IMG/VR virus record: IMGVR_UViG_3300042291_000585
Coordinates: 1 to 46,685 of that record
Length of the DNA: 46,685 bases
Source of the DNA: a virus
Direction: 5' to 3' (one strand)
The position numbers were made by a program, and so were the translations under genes. The stretch's first letter is position 1. Every line of letters starts with the position of its first letter. Of this stretch, positions 24,078 to 31,829 are shown one piece after another. The notes under the pieces were generated by a model, which was not told the origin of the DNA, made no database searches, and saw only the letters and a program-made list of their open reading frames with translations.

Positions 24078-25712
24078 ATGATTCTTAGACCTCGCCAACA
24101 AGAGTTGGTCGAACGGGTAAGCAAAGCCCTCAAGGAACATCGCAACACGATTGCCATCGCCCCGACTGGGGCTGGCAAGACTGTCATGCTGTCTGCTGTC
24201 TGTGCCGACCATGACGGCTCCGTGCTGGTCATCCAGCACCGAGACGAACTCGTCAACCAGAACTTGGCGACCTTCGTTAACATAACTGGCCGAAAGGCCG
24301 TCATTTGTAACGCTGATAAAAAGGTGTTCGGACCCAGCACCTTCGCCATGGTCCAGACACTCTGCCGAGACAACACCCTCGCCCAGATGCCAGCGTTCGA
24401 CATGCTGGTAATCGACGAAGCCCACCATGTGGCCGCCGACTCCTACCAGAAAATCATCAAGCGGGCCAAGGAACTGAACCCCAAGATTCGCATCTTCGGG
24501 GTCACGGCTACGCCGCAGCGTGGTGACAGCCAAGGGCTGCAATCTGTCTTCAGCAATGTCTGCGACTCCATTTCGCTGTCGGAACTCATCATCTCAGGCC
24601 ATCTCGTCAGGCCCCGCACCTTCGTAATCAACCTTGGGCTAGGCGACTCCCTGTCCAAGGTCCGCAAGACGGCCAACGATTTCGACATGTCTGAGGTCGA
24701 GGCCATCATGAACAAGCAGGTGGTCAACCAGGCTGTCTGCAGGGAATGGAAAGAGAAGTCGTCAGACAGACAGACAGTCATCTTCTGCAGCACGGTCAAA
24801 CACGCCGAAGACATCACGACGGAGTTCACGGCCAACGGCATCGACGCCCGTGTCGTCCACGGGGCTATGGCAGACAACGACAGACGGGCCACCCTGCACT
24901 CCTTCGACCAGATGAAGTTCAAGGTCTTGGTCAATGTGGCCGTCCTGACAGAGGGTTGGGACTGCCAGCCCGTGTCTTGCGTCATCCTGCTCAGGCCGTG
25001 TAGCCACAAGAGCACCATGATTCAGATGATTGGGCGTGGGCTACGCAAACTTGACCCCGAGCGATACCCGCATGTGGTCAAATCTGACTGTCTGATAATG
25101 GACTTCGGCCACAGCATCCTGACGCACGGCGACATCGATGCCAGCACGGAGATTATCGAGAAGGAGAAGCGGGAGGCCGCCCCCATCGAGTGTCCGAACT
25201 GCAAGACGCTGCACCCTGCGTGGCTGACCGAATGTCCTGTCTGCGGCTACGCTTACATCAAGGTCGGCAAGCCCGAAGGCGAAGAACGGGAAGCCTTGGA
25301 CAGGTTCGCCATGACCGAAGTCGAAATCATCGAGGCCAGCCCATTCCGATGGGAGACGCTCTGGGATGGTGCGGCGTCTGTCTGCTCCGCCCTGTCTGCG
25401 TGGGCTGTCGTCGTCGCCGTAAACGACGGATTCGTCGCATTGGGCTCCGTCGCCAAAGGCAAGGTCCGTGTCCTGAATCGCTCGGATGCACGGGTTCCGT
25501 GCATAGCCTCCGCCGATGACTACATGCGTGAGCATGGTGACCGTGACTTCGCCCGTAAATCCAAGTCTTGGCTACGGCTCCCCGCCACAGACAGACAGAA
25601 GCAGATGCTCGGCCTCGGGTTCATCTCCTCTGTCAACCGCTACTCTGCGACCTGTCGGTTGACTTGGAAATTCAACGAGGAACGCATTGCCAAAGCCATT
25701 CACAACCTATAA
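24078..25712 (+). CDS. Superfamily 2 DEAH-box helicase with zinc ribbon
   Basis: 544 residues. The RecA-like domains show motif I PTGAGKT (29-35), motif II DEAH (113-116), motif III TAT (143-145) and motif VI QMIGRGLRK (~315-323), as in RecG/UvrB-like and phage UvsW-type helicases. A zinc ribbon follows (CPNC 372-375, CPVC 386-389). The C-terminal ~130 residues are unassigned. Probable role: branch migration or replication restart with the annealing ATPase and RusA. The start ATG follows a T-rich stretch without SD. Confidence 0.88.
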   Translation: MILRPRQQELVERVSKALKEHRNTIAIAPTGAGKTVMLSAVCADHDGSVLVIQHRDELVNQNLATFVNITGRKAVICNADKKVFGPSTFAMVQTLCRDNTLAQMPAFDMLVIDEAHHVAADSYQKIIKRAKELNPKIRIFGVTATPQRGDSQGLQSVFSNVCDSISLSELIISGHLVRPRTFVINLGLGDSLSKVRKTANDFDMSEVEAIMNKQVVNQAVCREWKEKSSDRQTVIFCSTVKHAEDITTEFTANGIDARVVHGAMADNDRRATLHSFDQMKFKVLVNVAVLTEGWDCQPVSCVILLRPCSHKSTMIQMIGRGLRKLDPERYPHVVKSDCLIMDFGHSILTHGDIDASTEIIEKEKREAAPIECPNCKTLHPAWLTECPVCGYAYIKVGKPEGEEREALDRFAMTEVEIIEASPFRWETLWDGAASVCSALSAWAVVVAVNDGFVALGSVAKGKVRVLNRSDARVPCIASADDYMREHGDRDFARKSKSWLRLPATDRQKQMLGLGFISSVNRYSATCRLTWKFNEERIAKAIHNL

Positions 25713-25723
25713 TTTATCCTCCC

Positions 25724-25930
25724 ATGAAACCGAAAAACATCAACGAAGATAAGGTCCCGAAGAACCATATCACAGAAGAAGAATACATCAGGCATGTCGC
25801 TGAATTGTCGGCCACACTCGCCGCACACATGGAAGAAGGCGGTTCGCAGACCATCTGCGTGGACCCGAAAACGCTGTTGCACCTGTGCGAAGCGTATTAT
25901 GAATACAAGCGAATCATTTCTAAAAAATAA
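25724..25930 (+). CDS. Small unknown protein (68 residues)
   Basis: Acidic N-terminal half with a helix (EEYIRHVAELSATLAAHMEE) and a C-terminal helix (LLHLCEAYYEYKRIISKK). No family recognised. It lies between helicase and nuclease genes, and its stop overlaps the nuclease ATG (taATG), so it is likely translated. ATG 25724 is preferred over the longer frame, which lies inside the helicase gene. Confidence 0.6.
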   Translation: MKPKNINEDKVPKNHITEEEYIRHVAELSATLAAHMEEGGSQTICVDPKTLLHLCEAYYEYKRIISKK

Positions 25931-26721
25931 TGGACCCTCTATTTTCCCCCAAGGTCGAGAAGGAAAAAACCTTCTCCGACAAGTTCTCCGAAATCATGGA
26001 CAAGGCATGCATGGCTCGCAACAGTTCGCAAGCCCCACGCAAGTACCTTGGTGCGTCCCGCTGGGGCGGTCATTGCGAGCGAGCCCTCGGCTATGAGTAT
26101 CACCAGACCCCGAAGGACGAGGGTGCTGAGTTCAAAGGCAAGACCATCCGCATCTTCGACATGGGCCACGACGGCGAAGAACGCATGGCCGAATACATGC
26201 AGTTGTCTGGCTTCAAGGTGAAGACGCACAAGGAAGACGGCAAGCAGTTCGGATTCTCCGCAGCCGAAGGTCGCCTCAAGGGCCACATCGACGGCGTCAT
26301 CACGGACGGACCAGACATGGGGCACAAGTGGCCCGCACTCTGGGAAAGCAAAGCCCTTGGCAAGAAGTCGTTCGACGATGTCCTCAAGAAGGGCATCAGG
26401 GAATCCAAACCTGTCTACTGGGCACAGGCTCAGATTTACATGGCCTACCTCGACCTGTCGTGGTGTCTTTTCACTTGCATCAACCGTGATAGCGGCGATG
26501 TGTATGCGGAGGTCATCGTGTTCGACCAACACGCCGCCCAGAAACTGAGCGACAAGGCCGTACGCATCGTGGCCACGCAGTCGCCCGAAGAACTCAGCAA
26601 GGCATCCCAAGACCCGTCCAATTTCGGATGCATGTGGTGCGACTACAAGAAGCGTTGCCACAACAAGATTTCCATCACCCAAAACGAAACCGAAAACAAC
26701 ATCCCATCATGGCTAAAATGA
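25930..26721 (+). CDS. PD-(D/E)XK nuclease of the Cas4/RecB type with Fe-S cysteines
   Basis: 263 residues. The active-site pattern is visible: GHIDGVI (Asp121), WESKAL (Glu139-x-Lys141) and the downstream Gln motif in YWAQAQIYMAYL. Cys49 plus Cys234, Cys237 and Cys243 match the four cysteines that hold a 4Fe-4S cluster in Cas4/AddB-like exonucleases. It probably resects DNA ends to supply single strands for the Sak4-like annealer. It starts on the stop of the preceding small gene. Confidence 0.86.
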   Translation: MDPLFSPKVEKEKTFSDKFSEIMDKACMARNSSQAPRKYLGASRWGGHCERALGYEYHQTPKDEGAEFKGKTIRIFDMGHDGEERMAEYMQLSGFKVKTHKEDGKQFGFSAAEGRLKGHIDGVITDGPDMGHKWPALWESKALGKKSFDDVLKKGIRESKPVYWAQAQIYMAYLDLSWCLFTCINRDSGDVYAEVIVFDQHAAQKLSDKAVRIVATQSPEELSKASQDPSNFGCMWCDYKKRCHNKISITQNETENNIPSWLK

Positions 26722-27008
26722 AGAAGAAAAAACCGAAACCTCGGAAGAAGAAGTCCACGCTCCCGACCCAGTTCTGCGGCATGCTTGCCGCAGATGGGTT
26801 CGATGACGCCGTGGTCGGACACACCTTGGCACAACCTGGCCGCCCTGCCTTCATCGTCTACCACTACGAGCGTTGCATCCACATCCTCATGCACCGTGAC
26901 GGCATGGACTATGCCGAAGCCGTGGAGTTCATGGACTTCAATGTCGTCGGTTCGTGGGTAGGCGACGGCACCCCTGTCTTCTTCATCAACAGACACCAAG
27001 AGTTCTGA
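26709..27008 (+). CDS. Conserved phage protein of unknown function (99 residues)
   Basis: A very basic N-terminus (MKKKKPKPRKKK) is followed by a compact domain: FCGMLAADGFDDAVVG, IVYHYERCIHILMHRDGM, YAEAVEFMDFNVVGSWVG and GTPVFF. I recognise this pattern as a small domain common in diverse phages, with no assigned function. It overlaps the nuclease gene by 13 bases and ends one base before the primase-helicase start, so it sits inside the replication operon. Confidence 0.72.
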   Translation: MAKMKKKKPKPRKKKSTLPTQFCGMLAADGFDDAVVGHTLAQPGRPAFIVYHYERCIHILMHRDGMDYAEAVEFMDFNVVGSWVGDGTPVFFINRHQEF

Positions 27009-27009
27009 G

Positions 27010-29301
27010 ATGACACCCCTATTCAAGAGCGTCAGCGACCACCTCGGTCTGCTGTTCAAGACGCCTTTCTCCGAAGGGGAGTGGGTGTGCATCCGTGGTA
27101 TCGGTGAGAAGGGCACGGAGAAGGAGGGCGTGTTCGCTGAGAACATCATGATTCAGCCAGCCCTCGACTGCCCAGACAAACTCGACCAAGTCATCTACCA
27201 GCATGTCCTGCGTTGGTCCGCCCACGGCATCGGCTCGTTCATCGTGCCCGCCGTGTTCAGCCAGCCCGAAGCCAAGTCAAACAATGTATTACGGTTCGAC
27301 ACCATCTGCGTAGACATCGACAGCGGAAACCCGTGGTCTGGCATCGAGCATGTCAGGAAGTCTGGCATCGAGCCGTCCATGGTCGTCGCCTCAGGCGGTC
27401 AGACAGAGCAGGGCCATGACAAACTCCATGCGTATATTTCGCTCGCCCGAAGGGTCGGCAGTCCGCAGGAGGTCGTCCAAATCAGACACGAATTGGCGGC
27501 CAAAATCGGAGGCGACCCGCAGTTCGGAATCGGAACGGACGGGAATCCGTACGGTCGGGCCCATCAGCCTATCCGTCTGGCTGGCTCCATCCATGGCAAG
27601 AACGGCAAGATGACGCTGGTCGAAATCCGTGAACGAATGGACGACGCTGCGTACGCCCCAGAGCATGTCGCAGACACAATCAGACAGATGGTCCCGCTGG
27701 CTGGACAAGCCGTGGAACGCAAGACGAAGGCCCCCTCCGCCGATGGCGTGCAGGGGGAATTTCGGGCTCTGAACCTTCTAGACACGGTCCACGAGGGTGG
27801 CGAAGGCGACATGACACGCTGGTCGCAGTTCAGCCGTGTCGCTGGCATGTTCATCTCGGCGGTCAGACGCAACGAACTGACGGAGCAGGAGGCCCTTGAA
27901 CGGACCATCGGATGGGTAGACACTCATATGGTCCCGCCGTGGCCCCTGCCTCGGAGCATCAAGGAGTTCAACGCCATCTTCCGCAAAGACATCACGGCCC
28001 ACGGACCTGTCCCAGAGCCAGACAAGCCTCTCGTCCAGAACGACACGGGCGAAGGTCTGCTGGCGTGGGCGGCACATCGCTGGTCTGCGGGCGAACCGCC
28101 TACCCGCAAGTTCCTCGTAGACAGGCTCATCTTGGCGGGCAAACACCAGATGCTCGTGGCCGAAGGCGGTGCGGGTAAGACATTCCTGATGCTCGACCTA
28201 GCCCTGAAGGTGGCATGCCATGGTGTCTGCGGTGAGCAGAAGTGGTGCGGCAAGGATGTGAAGCAGGGCGGAACGGCGGTCATCGTGACCACCGAAGACG
28301 ACCAAGACGAACTGCATATCCGTCTGAACGAAATCGACCCAGAGGGCATGCGTTTCGCAGCCGCAGACAGACTCATCATCCTCCCGTTAATCAACACGGG
28401 CGGAGCCTTCGCCTTGGTGGAGAAGGACCCTAAGACACAGGAGGCCAGACCGTCCAAGAAGTGGGTCGAACTCATGGGCCACCTCCGTAAACTGCCAGAC
28501 CTGCGTCTGGTCGTCATCGACACCCTTAACTCGGTCATGCACGGCGAGGAAAACTCGGCCACCATCATCAACGAGTTCATTCGTGTCGCCAGCCAGATTT
28601 GCGGTGAACTCGGCTCGGCCCTCATCATCACCCACCACATCCGCAAGCAGGGCGAAGAACCCATCCGTAGCGTGGATGACATGAAGTCCGCCGTCCGTGG
28701 CTCGTCTGCGTTGCCCGCCGCCTTCCGTTCCGTCATCGGCATCTGGCATGCGTCTGACTACGAACGCCGCATGTCTGGCATGGGCATCCCGCCGAAGCGT
28801 CACCACCTCTGGAAGATGGCTGTCATCAAGGCCAACAATCCTGAGATGCTGGACTCGGAAATGTCCCTGCTCAGACAGCCGTCTGGTCTCCTGTGCGATG
28901 TCACGGAGCGAGACATCTTCAACGCCGTGAACATGGGCGAGCGAGAAGCATGGCTCCTGTTCGCCGTCAAGCATGCGGCGGAGTGCGGTCACCCCTACTC
29001 CATCGAAGGCAAGAACGCCAAGTCGGGCCTGTATCGCAGACGCTCGGAGTTGCCCAAGGTCCTGCAGACGACAGGGGCACACGAATTCGACACGCTTGTC
29101 TCCAAGATGATGATGCGTGAAGGGCTCGTGGCCTGTGCGGCCAAGGGGACCAAGGACAAGAAGTGGCTGGACATCCCGACAGGGACCTACGCTACTGACA
29201 GCGACGGAGCCGAACTGTCTTCGGGGGCCTACCTCGATGTCCCGCATTGGGACAGGTTCGTCTACGACAACCAGACCAAACGCATCAACCAAATCAAATG
29301 A
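27010..29301 (+). CDS. Primase-helicase (RepA-like AAA_25 helicase with N-terminal primase-type domain)
   Basis: 763 residues. The N-terminal half contains DTICVDIDSG (~97-106), the two-acid signature of RepB/AEP-like primases, and KLHAYISL; the Gln/Arg-rich RAHQPIRLAGSIHGK block fits the same domain. The C-terminal half has Walker A EGGAGKTF (~385-392), VIVTTEDDQDE and VVIDTLNS (Walker B), and a helicase loop around ALIITHHIRKQGEE, as in plasmid RepA hexameric helicases. It is the likely replication initiator enzyme; no phage DNA polymerase is present, so the host's is presumably recruited. Confidence 0.85.
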   Translation: MTPLFKSVSDHLGLLFKTPFSEGEWVCIRGIGEKGTEKEGVFAENIMIQPALDCPDKLDQVIYQHVLRWSAHGIGSFIVPAVFSQPEAKSNNVLRFDTICVDIDSGNPWSGIEHVRKSGIEPSMVVASGGQTEQGHDKLHAYISLARRVGSPQEVVQIRHELAAKIGGDPQFGIGTDGNPYGRAHQPIRLAGSIHGKNGKMTLVEIRERMDDAAYAPEHVADTIRQMVPLAGQAVERKTKAPSADGVQGEFRALNLLDTVHEGGEGDMTRWSQFSRVAGMFISAVRRNELTEQEALERTIGWVDTHMVPPWPLPRSIKEFNAIFRKDITAHGPVPEPDKPLVQNDTGEGLLAWAAHRWSAGEPPTRKFLVDRLILAGKHQMLVAEGGAGKTFLMLDLALKVACHGVCGEQKWCGKDVKQGGTAVIVTTEDDQDELHIRLNEIDPEGMRFAAADRLIILPLINTGGAFALVEKDPKTQEARPSKKWVELMGHLRKLPDLRLVVIDTLNSVMHGEENSATIINEFIRVASQICGELGSALIITHHIRKQGEEPIRSVDDMKSAVRGSSALPAAFRSVIGIWHASDYERRMSGMGIPPKRHHLWKMAVIKANNPEMLDSEMSLLRQPSGLLCDVTERDIFNAVNMGEREAWLLFAVKHAAECGHPYSIEGKNAKSGLYRRRSELPKVLQTTGAHEFDTLVSKMMMREGLVACAAKGTKDKKWLDIPTGTYATDSDGAELSSGAYLDVPHWDRFVYDNQTKRINQIK

Positions 29302-29501
29302 TACACGAGTTCCGAAACCCAATCCCCGTCAAGACAGACATCGGCTATGGCTGGCTGATGTATGTCCGTGACGGCGGCACCTACAGCAACGACATCTTTG
29401 CGGTTGTCATGGAGAAAGATGGCGTCATCAGACACATGCGGACAGACCAATTCGCAATCCTCCAGAACAACACCTTCGACATACAAAATGAACAAGAATA
29501 A
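29298..29501 (+). CDS. Small unknown protein (67 residues)
   Basis: The start overlaps the preceding stop as ATGA. The chain alternates short beta-like segments (IGYGWLMYVRDGG; DIFAVVMEKDGVIRHM) and looks like a small beta barrel. No family recognised. The coupled start and continued close packing argue that it is real. Confidence 0.58.
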   Translation: MIHEFRNPIPVKTDIGYGWLMYVRDGGTYSNDIFAVVMEKDGVIRHMRTDQFAILQNNTFDIQNEQE

Positions 29502-29712
29502 AAAAACCAGACAGTCCAAGGCTTTCGAGGCTTTGGCCCCCGACCTTCAATGGTCATGGATGCGGGCGTTATACGAGTCGGCCCTGCGGATTGGGTCGAT
29601 TCGGGCGGTCGAAGACCGTGAGAAAATCGGACGCAATCGCCTGTATCGATGGGTCAAGAAGAACAACGCACCCGTGCCCAAACCCCAGATGGGACCCAAG
29701 CGTCATGGCTGA
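29488..29712 (+). CDS. Small basic helix-turn-helix-like protein (74 residues)
   Basis: Lys/Arg-rich with a likely helix-turn-helix: SAFEALAP-type helix, then ALRIGSIRAVEDRE and KIGRNRLYRWVKKN, in which the second resembles a recognition helix. A DNA-binding regulator is possible. It overlaps both neighbours (14 and 8 bases). ATG 29488 lies in an AAAATG context with no SD. Confidence 0.55.
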   Translation: MNKNKKTRQSKAFEALAPDLQWSWMRALYESALRIGSIRAVEDREKIGRNRLYRWVKKNNAPVPKPQMGPKRHG

Positions 29713-29929
29713 CCTACCCCAAGACTATCGGGATGGCATCATCGAGGGCTTCGCCAAGAGCATTTTGCAACTCGGCTACCTCGGGCGTGACCTCGGGGCG
29801 GAGAACAAGAAACTCAAACACGAGGTCGCTTGCCTGAAGTTGGAGGTTGAGCGTCTCAAGAACAACTACGAGTATATCGACAGACAACTCGACGCCTACA
29901 TCGATGGAAAAACCGAAGAAGACAAATAA
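29705..29929 (+). CDS. Small coiled-coil protein (74 residues)
   Basis: The N-terminal ~25 residues (LPQDYRDGIIEGFAKSIL) are followed by a heptad-like coiled coil (LGAENKKLKHEVACLKLEVE, residues ~29-48) and a charged tail. No family recognised. It overlaps its upstream neighbour by 8 bases and its downstream one by 26, consistent with coupled translation. Confidence 0.55.
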   Translation: MADLPQDYRDGIIEGFAKSILQLGYLGRDLGAENKKLKHEVACLKLEVERLKNNYEYIDRQLDAYIDGKTEEDK

Positions 29930-30074
29930 ACGGGGGACCTGCGGCAAGGGGAAACCAAACACGAAGCGTGGCCTCACGGACACGGAGAAGCAGCGGGTGC
30001 GTAAGCACCTTGAGTGCATCCATCGTCTGTGGGAACGCCTGAACGCCATGAACAAGTGGAGGCCCCTGCCATGA
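29904..30074 (+). CDS. Small basic protein (56 residues)
   Basis: Starts MEKPKKTNKRGTCGKGKP; Lys/Arg-rich throughout, ending in a helix (HRLWERLNAMNKW). It overlaps the previous gene by 26 bases, and its stop overlaps the next ATG (ATGA). Basic charge suggests nucleic acid binding; no family recognised. Confidence 0.5.
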   Translation: MEKPKKTNKRGTCGKGKPNTKRGLTDTEKQRVRKHLECIHRLWERLNAMNKWRPLP

Positions 30075-30490
30075 TGGCTGTCTTACTGCTGGCGGTAGCC
30101 ATGCCGTCCGAACCCTTCGTCGATGCGGTCGCCCGCACGGAGTCCAACTTCAAACACGAAGCCATAGGAGACGGCGGCAGGGCCATCGGAGCGTGGCAGG
30201 TCTGGGATACGGCTTGGCAGACAGCCAACGACTTCAGGGCTTCGCATAATCAAACACGAATCAATAGACAGAAGGCCACGCAAGCACAGCATCGGGAAAT
30301 CGCCCGCTGGCTGCTGGCTTGGCACATGAAGCGTCTGTCTGAATCTGGGGTTGCTGCGACCCCGCAGCATGTCTATCTGTCTTACTCGATGGGGTTCGCT
30401 GGCTTCAAGGCCATCGGCTTCAATCCTCGTCTGGCCCCGCCCGTGAAACAACGGGCGTTAATAAGACTCAACTTTCACCTCCATAACTAA
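30071..30490 (+). CDS. Lytic transglycosylase-like endolysin with signal sequence
   Basis: 139 residues. A short hydrophobic N-terminus (MMAVLLLAVAMP) is followed by ARTESNF with candidate catalytic Glu24, DGGRAIGAWQVWDTAW (the Gly/Gln core of SLT folds) and a C-terminal helix-rich part with YLSYSMGFAGFKAIG. This matches lysozyme-like transglycosylases that cut peptidoglycan glycan strands. It is the only clear wall hydrolase apart from the giant protein, so I take it as the endolysin, perhaps exported by a signal-arrest-release mode. It sits about 10 kb from the holin-like gene. Confidence 0.75.
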   Translation: MMAVLLLAVAMPSEPFVDAVARTESNFKHEAIGDGGRAIGAWQVWDTAWQTANDFRASHNQTRINRQKATQAQHREIARWLLAWHMKRLSESGVAATPQHVYLSYSMGFAGFKAIGFNPRLAPPVKQRALIRLNFHLHN

Positions 30491-30497
30491 CACCAAC

Positions 30498-30650
30498 ATG
30501 ACACCCGAAGAAGAATCCCGCCTGAACGAAACGCTCGACAAACTGACGGAGGCGTATCTGGAAATCGCCCACCTACGCATTCGGTGCGAGGGCTATGACA
30601 GGACGAACGCTGAACTGTATCGGCGTATCGCTGAGTTGGAAAAGAAGTAA
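30498..30650 (+). CDS. Small acidic coiled-coil protein (50 residues)
   Basis: Starts at ATG in the context CACCAACATG, close to the AACATG starts of the minus-strand operon. The chain is one amphipathic helix (LNETLDKLTEAYLEIAHLR, then LYRRIAELEKK). It ends the rightward operon, just before the long non-coding region. Confidence 0.5.
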   Translation: MTPEEESRLNETLDKLTEAYLEIAHLRIRCEGYDRTNAELYRRIAELEKK

Positions 30651-30672
30651 TCGGCCCACATTCACATTGGGG

Positions 30673-30709
30673 TAAATTACTAATGTCTCGGTGAGACATT
30701 AGTAATTTA
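30673..30709. repeat. Perfect 17-bp inverted repeat
   Basis: TAAATTACTAATGTCTC (30673-30689), loop GGT, then its exact complement (30693-30709). It is A/T-rich at the base, 22 bases after the last rightward gene, and is not followed by a T run (TCTTGAG follows), so it is a poor intrinsic terminator. It may bind a dimeric protein or act as a transcription roadblock at the edge of the iteron region. Confidence 0.9.
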
Positions 30710-30786
30710 TCTTGAGTCTTGTCAAACACGAATCTTGCAGCGTGTCTGAGGCGTGTCTGGCTGTTCTGTCTGCAGACATGCCAGAC

Positions 30787-30825
30787 AACCCGACGGATTG
30801 TGGTGCAAACCCGACGGATTGTGGT
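30787..30825 (+). repeat. Tandem 18-bp direct repeat
   Basis: AACCCGACGGATTGTGGT occurs at 30787-30804 and 30808-30825, period 21, which is two helical turns. Two sites on one DNA face suit cooperative protein binding. Confidence 0.92.
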
Positions 30826-30836
30826 CGAGGACGCCC

Positions 30837-31096
30837 GTCCTCAAAATCGTGTCCTCAAGAGCGTTTTTTGAGGACGCTAATTTGTAAGTGTCTGTATTGC
30901 AATGACTTAGCGTGTCCTCAAAGCCGCGTCCTCAAAACGGAAAAGCACTTTCGTAAGTCGTTGTCTATCAACGCTAAAATTTGAGGACACGAGGACTATA
31001 AGATAGTATGGTGTCCTCAAGGGCTACGCCCATGCCTTAACAGGCAGGTCTAGCCATCAGACAACTGTCATACTGATTAGCCAACCCCGTCCTCAG
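30837..31096. repeat. Iteron cluster GTCCTCAA (eight copies)
   Basis: Forward copies GTCCTCAA: 30837, 30851, 30914, 30928, 31013, and GTCCTCAG at 31089. Reverse copies TTGAGGAC: 30868 and 30981, the latter followed by GAGGAC at 30991. The base before is nearly always preceded by CG or TG. The distance 30837-30851 equals 30914-30928 (14 bases). Candidate binding sites for the replication initiator. Confidence 0.85.
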
Positions 31097-31152
31097 ACAG
31101 ACAGAATGACGATTCATCTTGTCGCCTGGGGCCTGGCCACCAACTTGGAGAC

Positions 31153-31719
31153 ATGACGACAGACACCAGACATGGCATCACCATCGTGGCCTATGGACAT
31201 CCCCGACCTCAGCCTCGACCTCGCCTCGCCAAGGGGCGTGTCATCTCTATCGCAGACACCAAGGCGAAATTCTGGCTCGGCTGCGTGCAGCGTGCGTGCG
31301 AACGAGCCCTGTCTGTGGTCGGGGGCAAGCAGGTCATGCCAGACCTTGTCGGGACAGGCGGCCTCACCGTCCGCATGCAGTTCCGCTTTGGCTACGAGGT
31401 CGTGGTCGGGCGTAAGCCCAAGGCTGGGCGAGCAGACGGACAGCCACACCTCCAGCGACCAGACACGGACAACCTAGCCAAACTCGTCCTCGATGTCATG
31501 GTCAAGCATGGCATCCTGCCAGACGACTGCGTTGTCTCGTCTCTGGTCGTGGAGAAAATCTGGACCAAGCAGGAGATGAACGGAGTCACCGTTCAGGTCA
31601 TGCCTTACCGCCAGCAGTTTGACCCCTCTCCGTGGGTCGGCAGGGACGGCTACCCCTGCAACCCTAGTCCTGCTATGCCCGAGTGGCTCAAGGGCCTACA
31701 GGGGCAAGGCAGGACCTAA
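31153..31719 (+). CDS. rusA: RusA-type Holliday junction resolvase
   Basis: 188 residues, longer than E. coli RusA (120). GHPRPQPRPRLA (residues 15-26) is the family N-terminal motif. PDTDNLAKLVLDVM (103-116) carries the catalytic Asp residues (Asp104, Asp106, Asp114), and DD at 124-125 completes the site. It cuts four-way DNA junctions, fitting the Sak4, nuclease and helicase genes. GGAG three bases before ATG 31153 is a partial SD. The 3' end is convergent with, and overlaps by four bases, the end of the leftward operon. Confidence 0.88.
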   Translation: MTTDTRHGITIVAYGHPRPQPRPRLAKGRVISIADTKAKFWLGCVQRACERALSVVGGKQVMPDLVGTGGLTVRMQFRFGYEVVVGRKPKAGRADGQPHLQRPDTDNLAKLVLDVMVKHGILPDDCVVSSLVVEKIWTKQEMNGVTVQVMPYRQQFDPSPWVGRDGYPCNPSPAMPEWLKGLQGQGRT

Positions 31720-31829
31720 GGACGGAAGCGAAAGGTCGTGGCACAGGCGGCGATGGCTAGGCCAGCCAAGACGACCCCGACCCCAAGCATGGCCAGCCAA
31801 AGGACATACCCCCAAAGCGGGGGCTTCAC
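31716..31829 (-). CDS. Possible 37-residue membrane peptide
   Basis: A GTG start overlaps the stop of the upstream gene (GTGA). The chain has one hydrophobic segment (VLWLAMLGVGVVLAGLAIAA) and a basic end (FRFRP). It closes the leftward operon and overlaps the end of rusA. No family recognised; the translational overlap and clean hydrophobic segment support it, the GTG start and small size count against. Confidence 0.4.
   Translation of the reverse strand: MKPPLWGYVLWLAMLGVGVVLAGLAIAACATTFRFRP

Larger units (their letters stand above)
30651..31152. other. Non-coding region of about 500 bp, candidate replication origin
   Basis: No convincing gene is present; a 90-codon frame here begins at TTG and translates the direct repeats. 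The region holds a 17-bp inverted repeat, two tandem 18-bp units, eight GTCCTCAA/G octamers in both orientations, and three ACGCTAA/TTAGCGT words (30874, 30907, 30971). Spaced iterons beside a RepA-like primase-helicase operon are typical of phage and plasmid origins. It could instead be a large control region for RusA. Confidence 0.5.

Noticed and set aside
30712-30984. 90-codon frame in the non-coding region
   Set aside because: TTG start, and its NPTDCG repeat is only the translation of the 18-bp direct repeat; it also reads through iterons.
30837-31096. CRISPR array
   Set aside because: The repeats are 8 bases long, unevenly spaced and in both orientations, without spacer units.
31087-31100. 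CTGAGGA on the minus strand as a third hammerhead core
   Set aside because: No GAA with pairing stems II and III upstream; it is an iteron next to the common pentamer.
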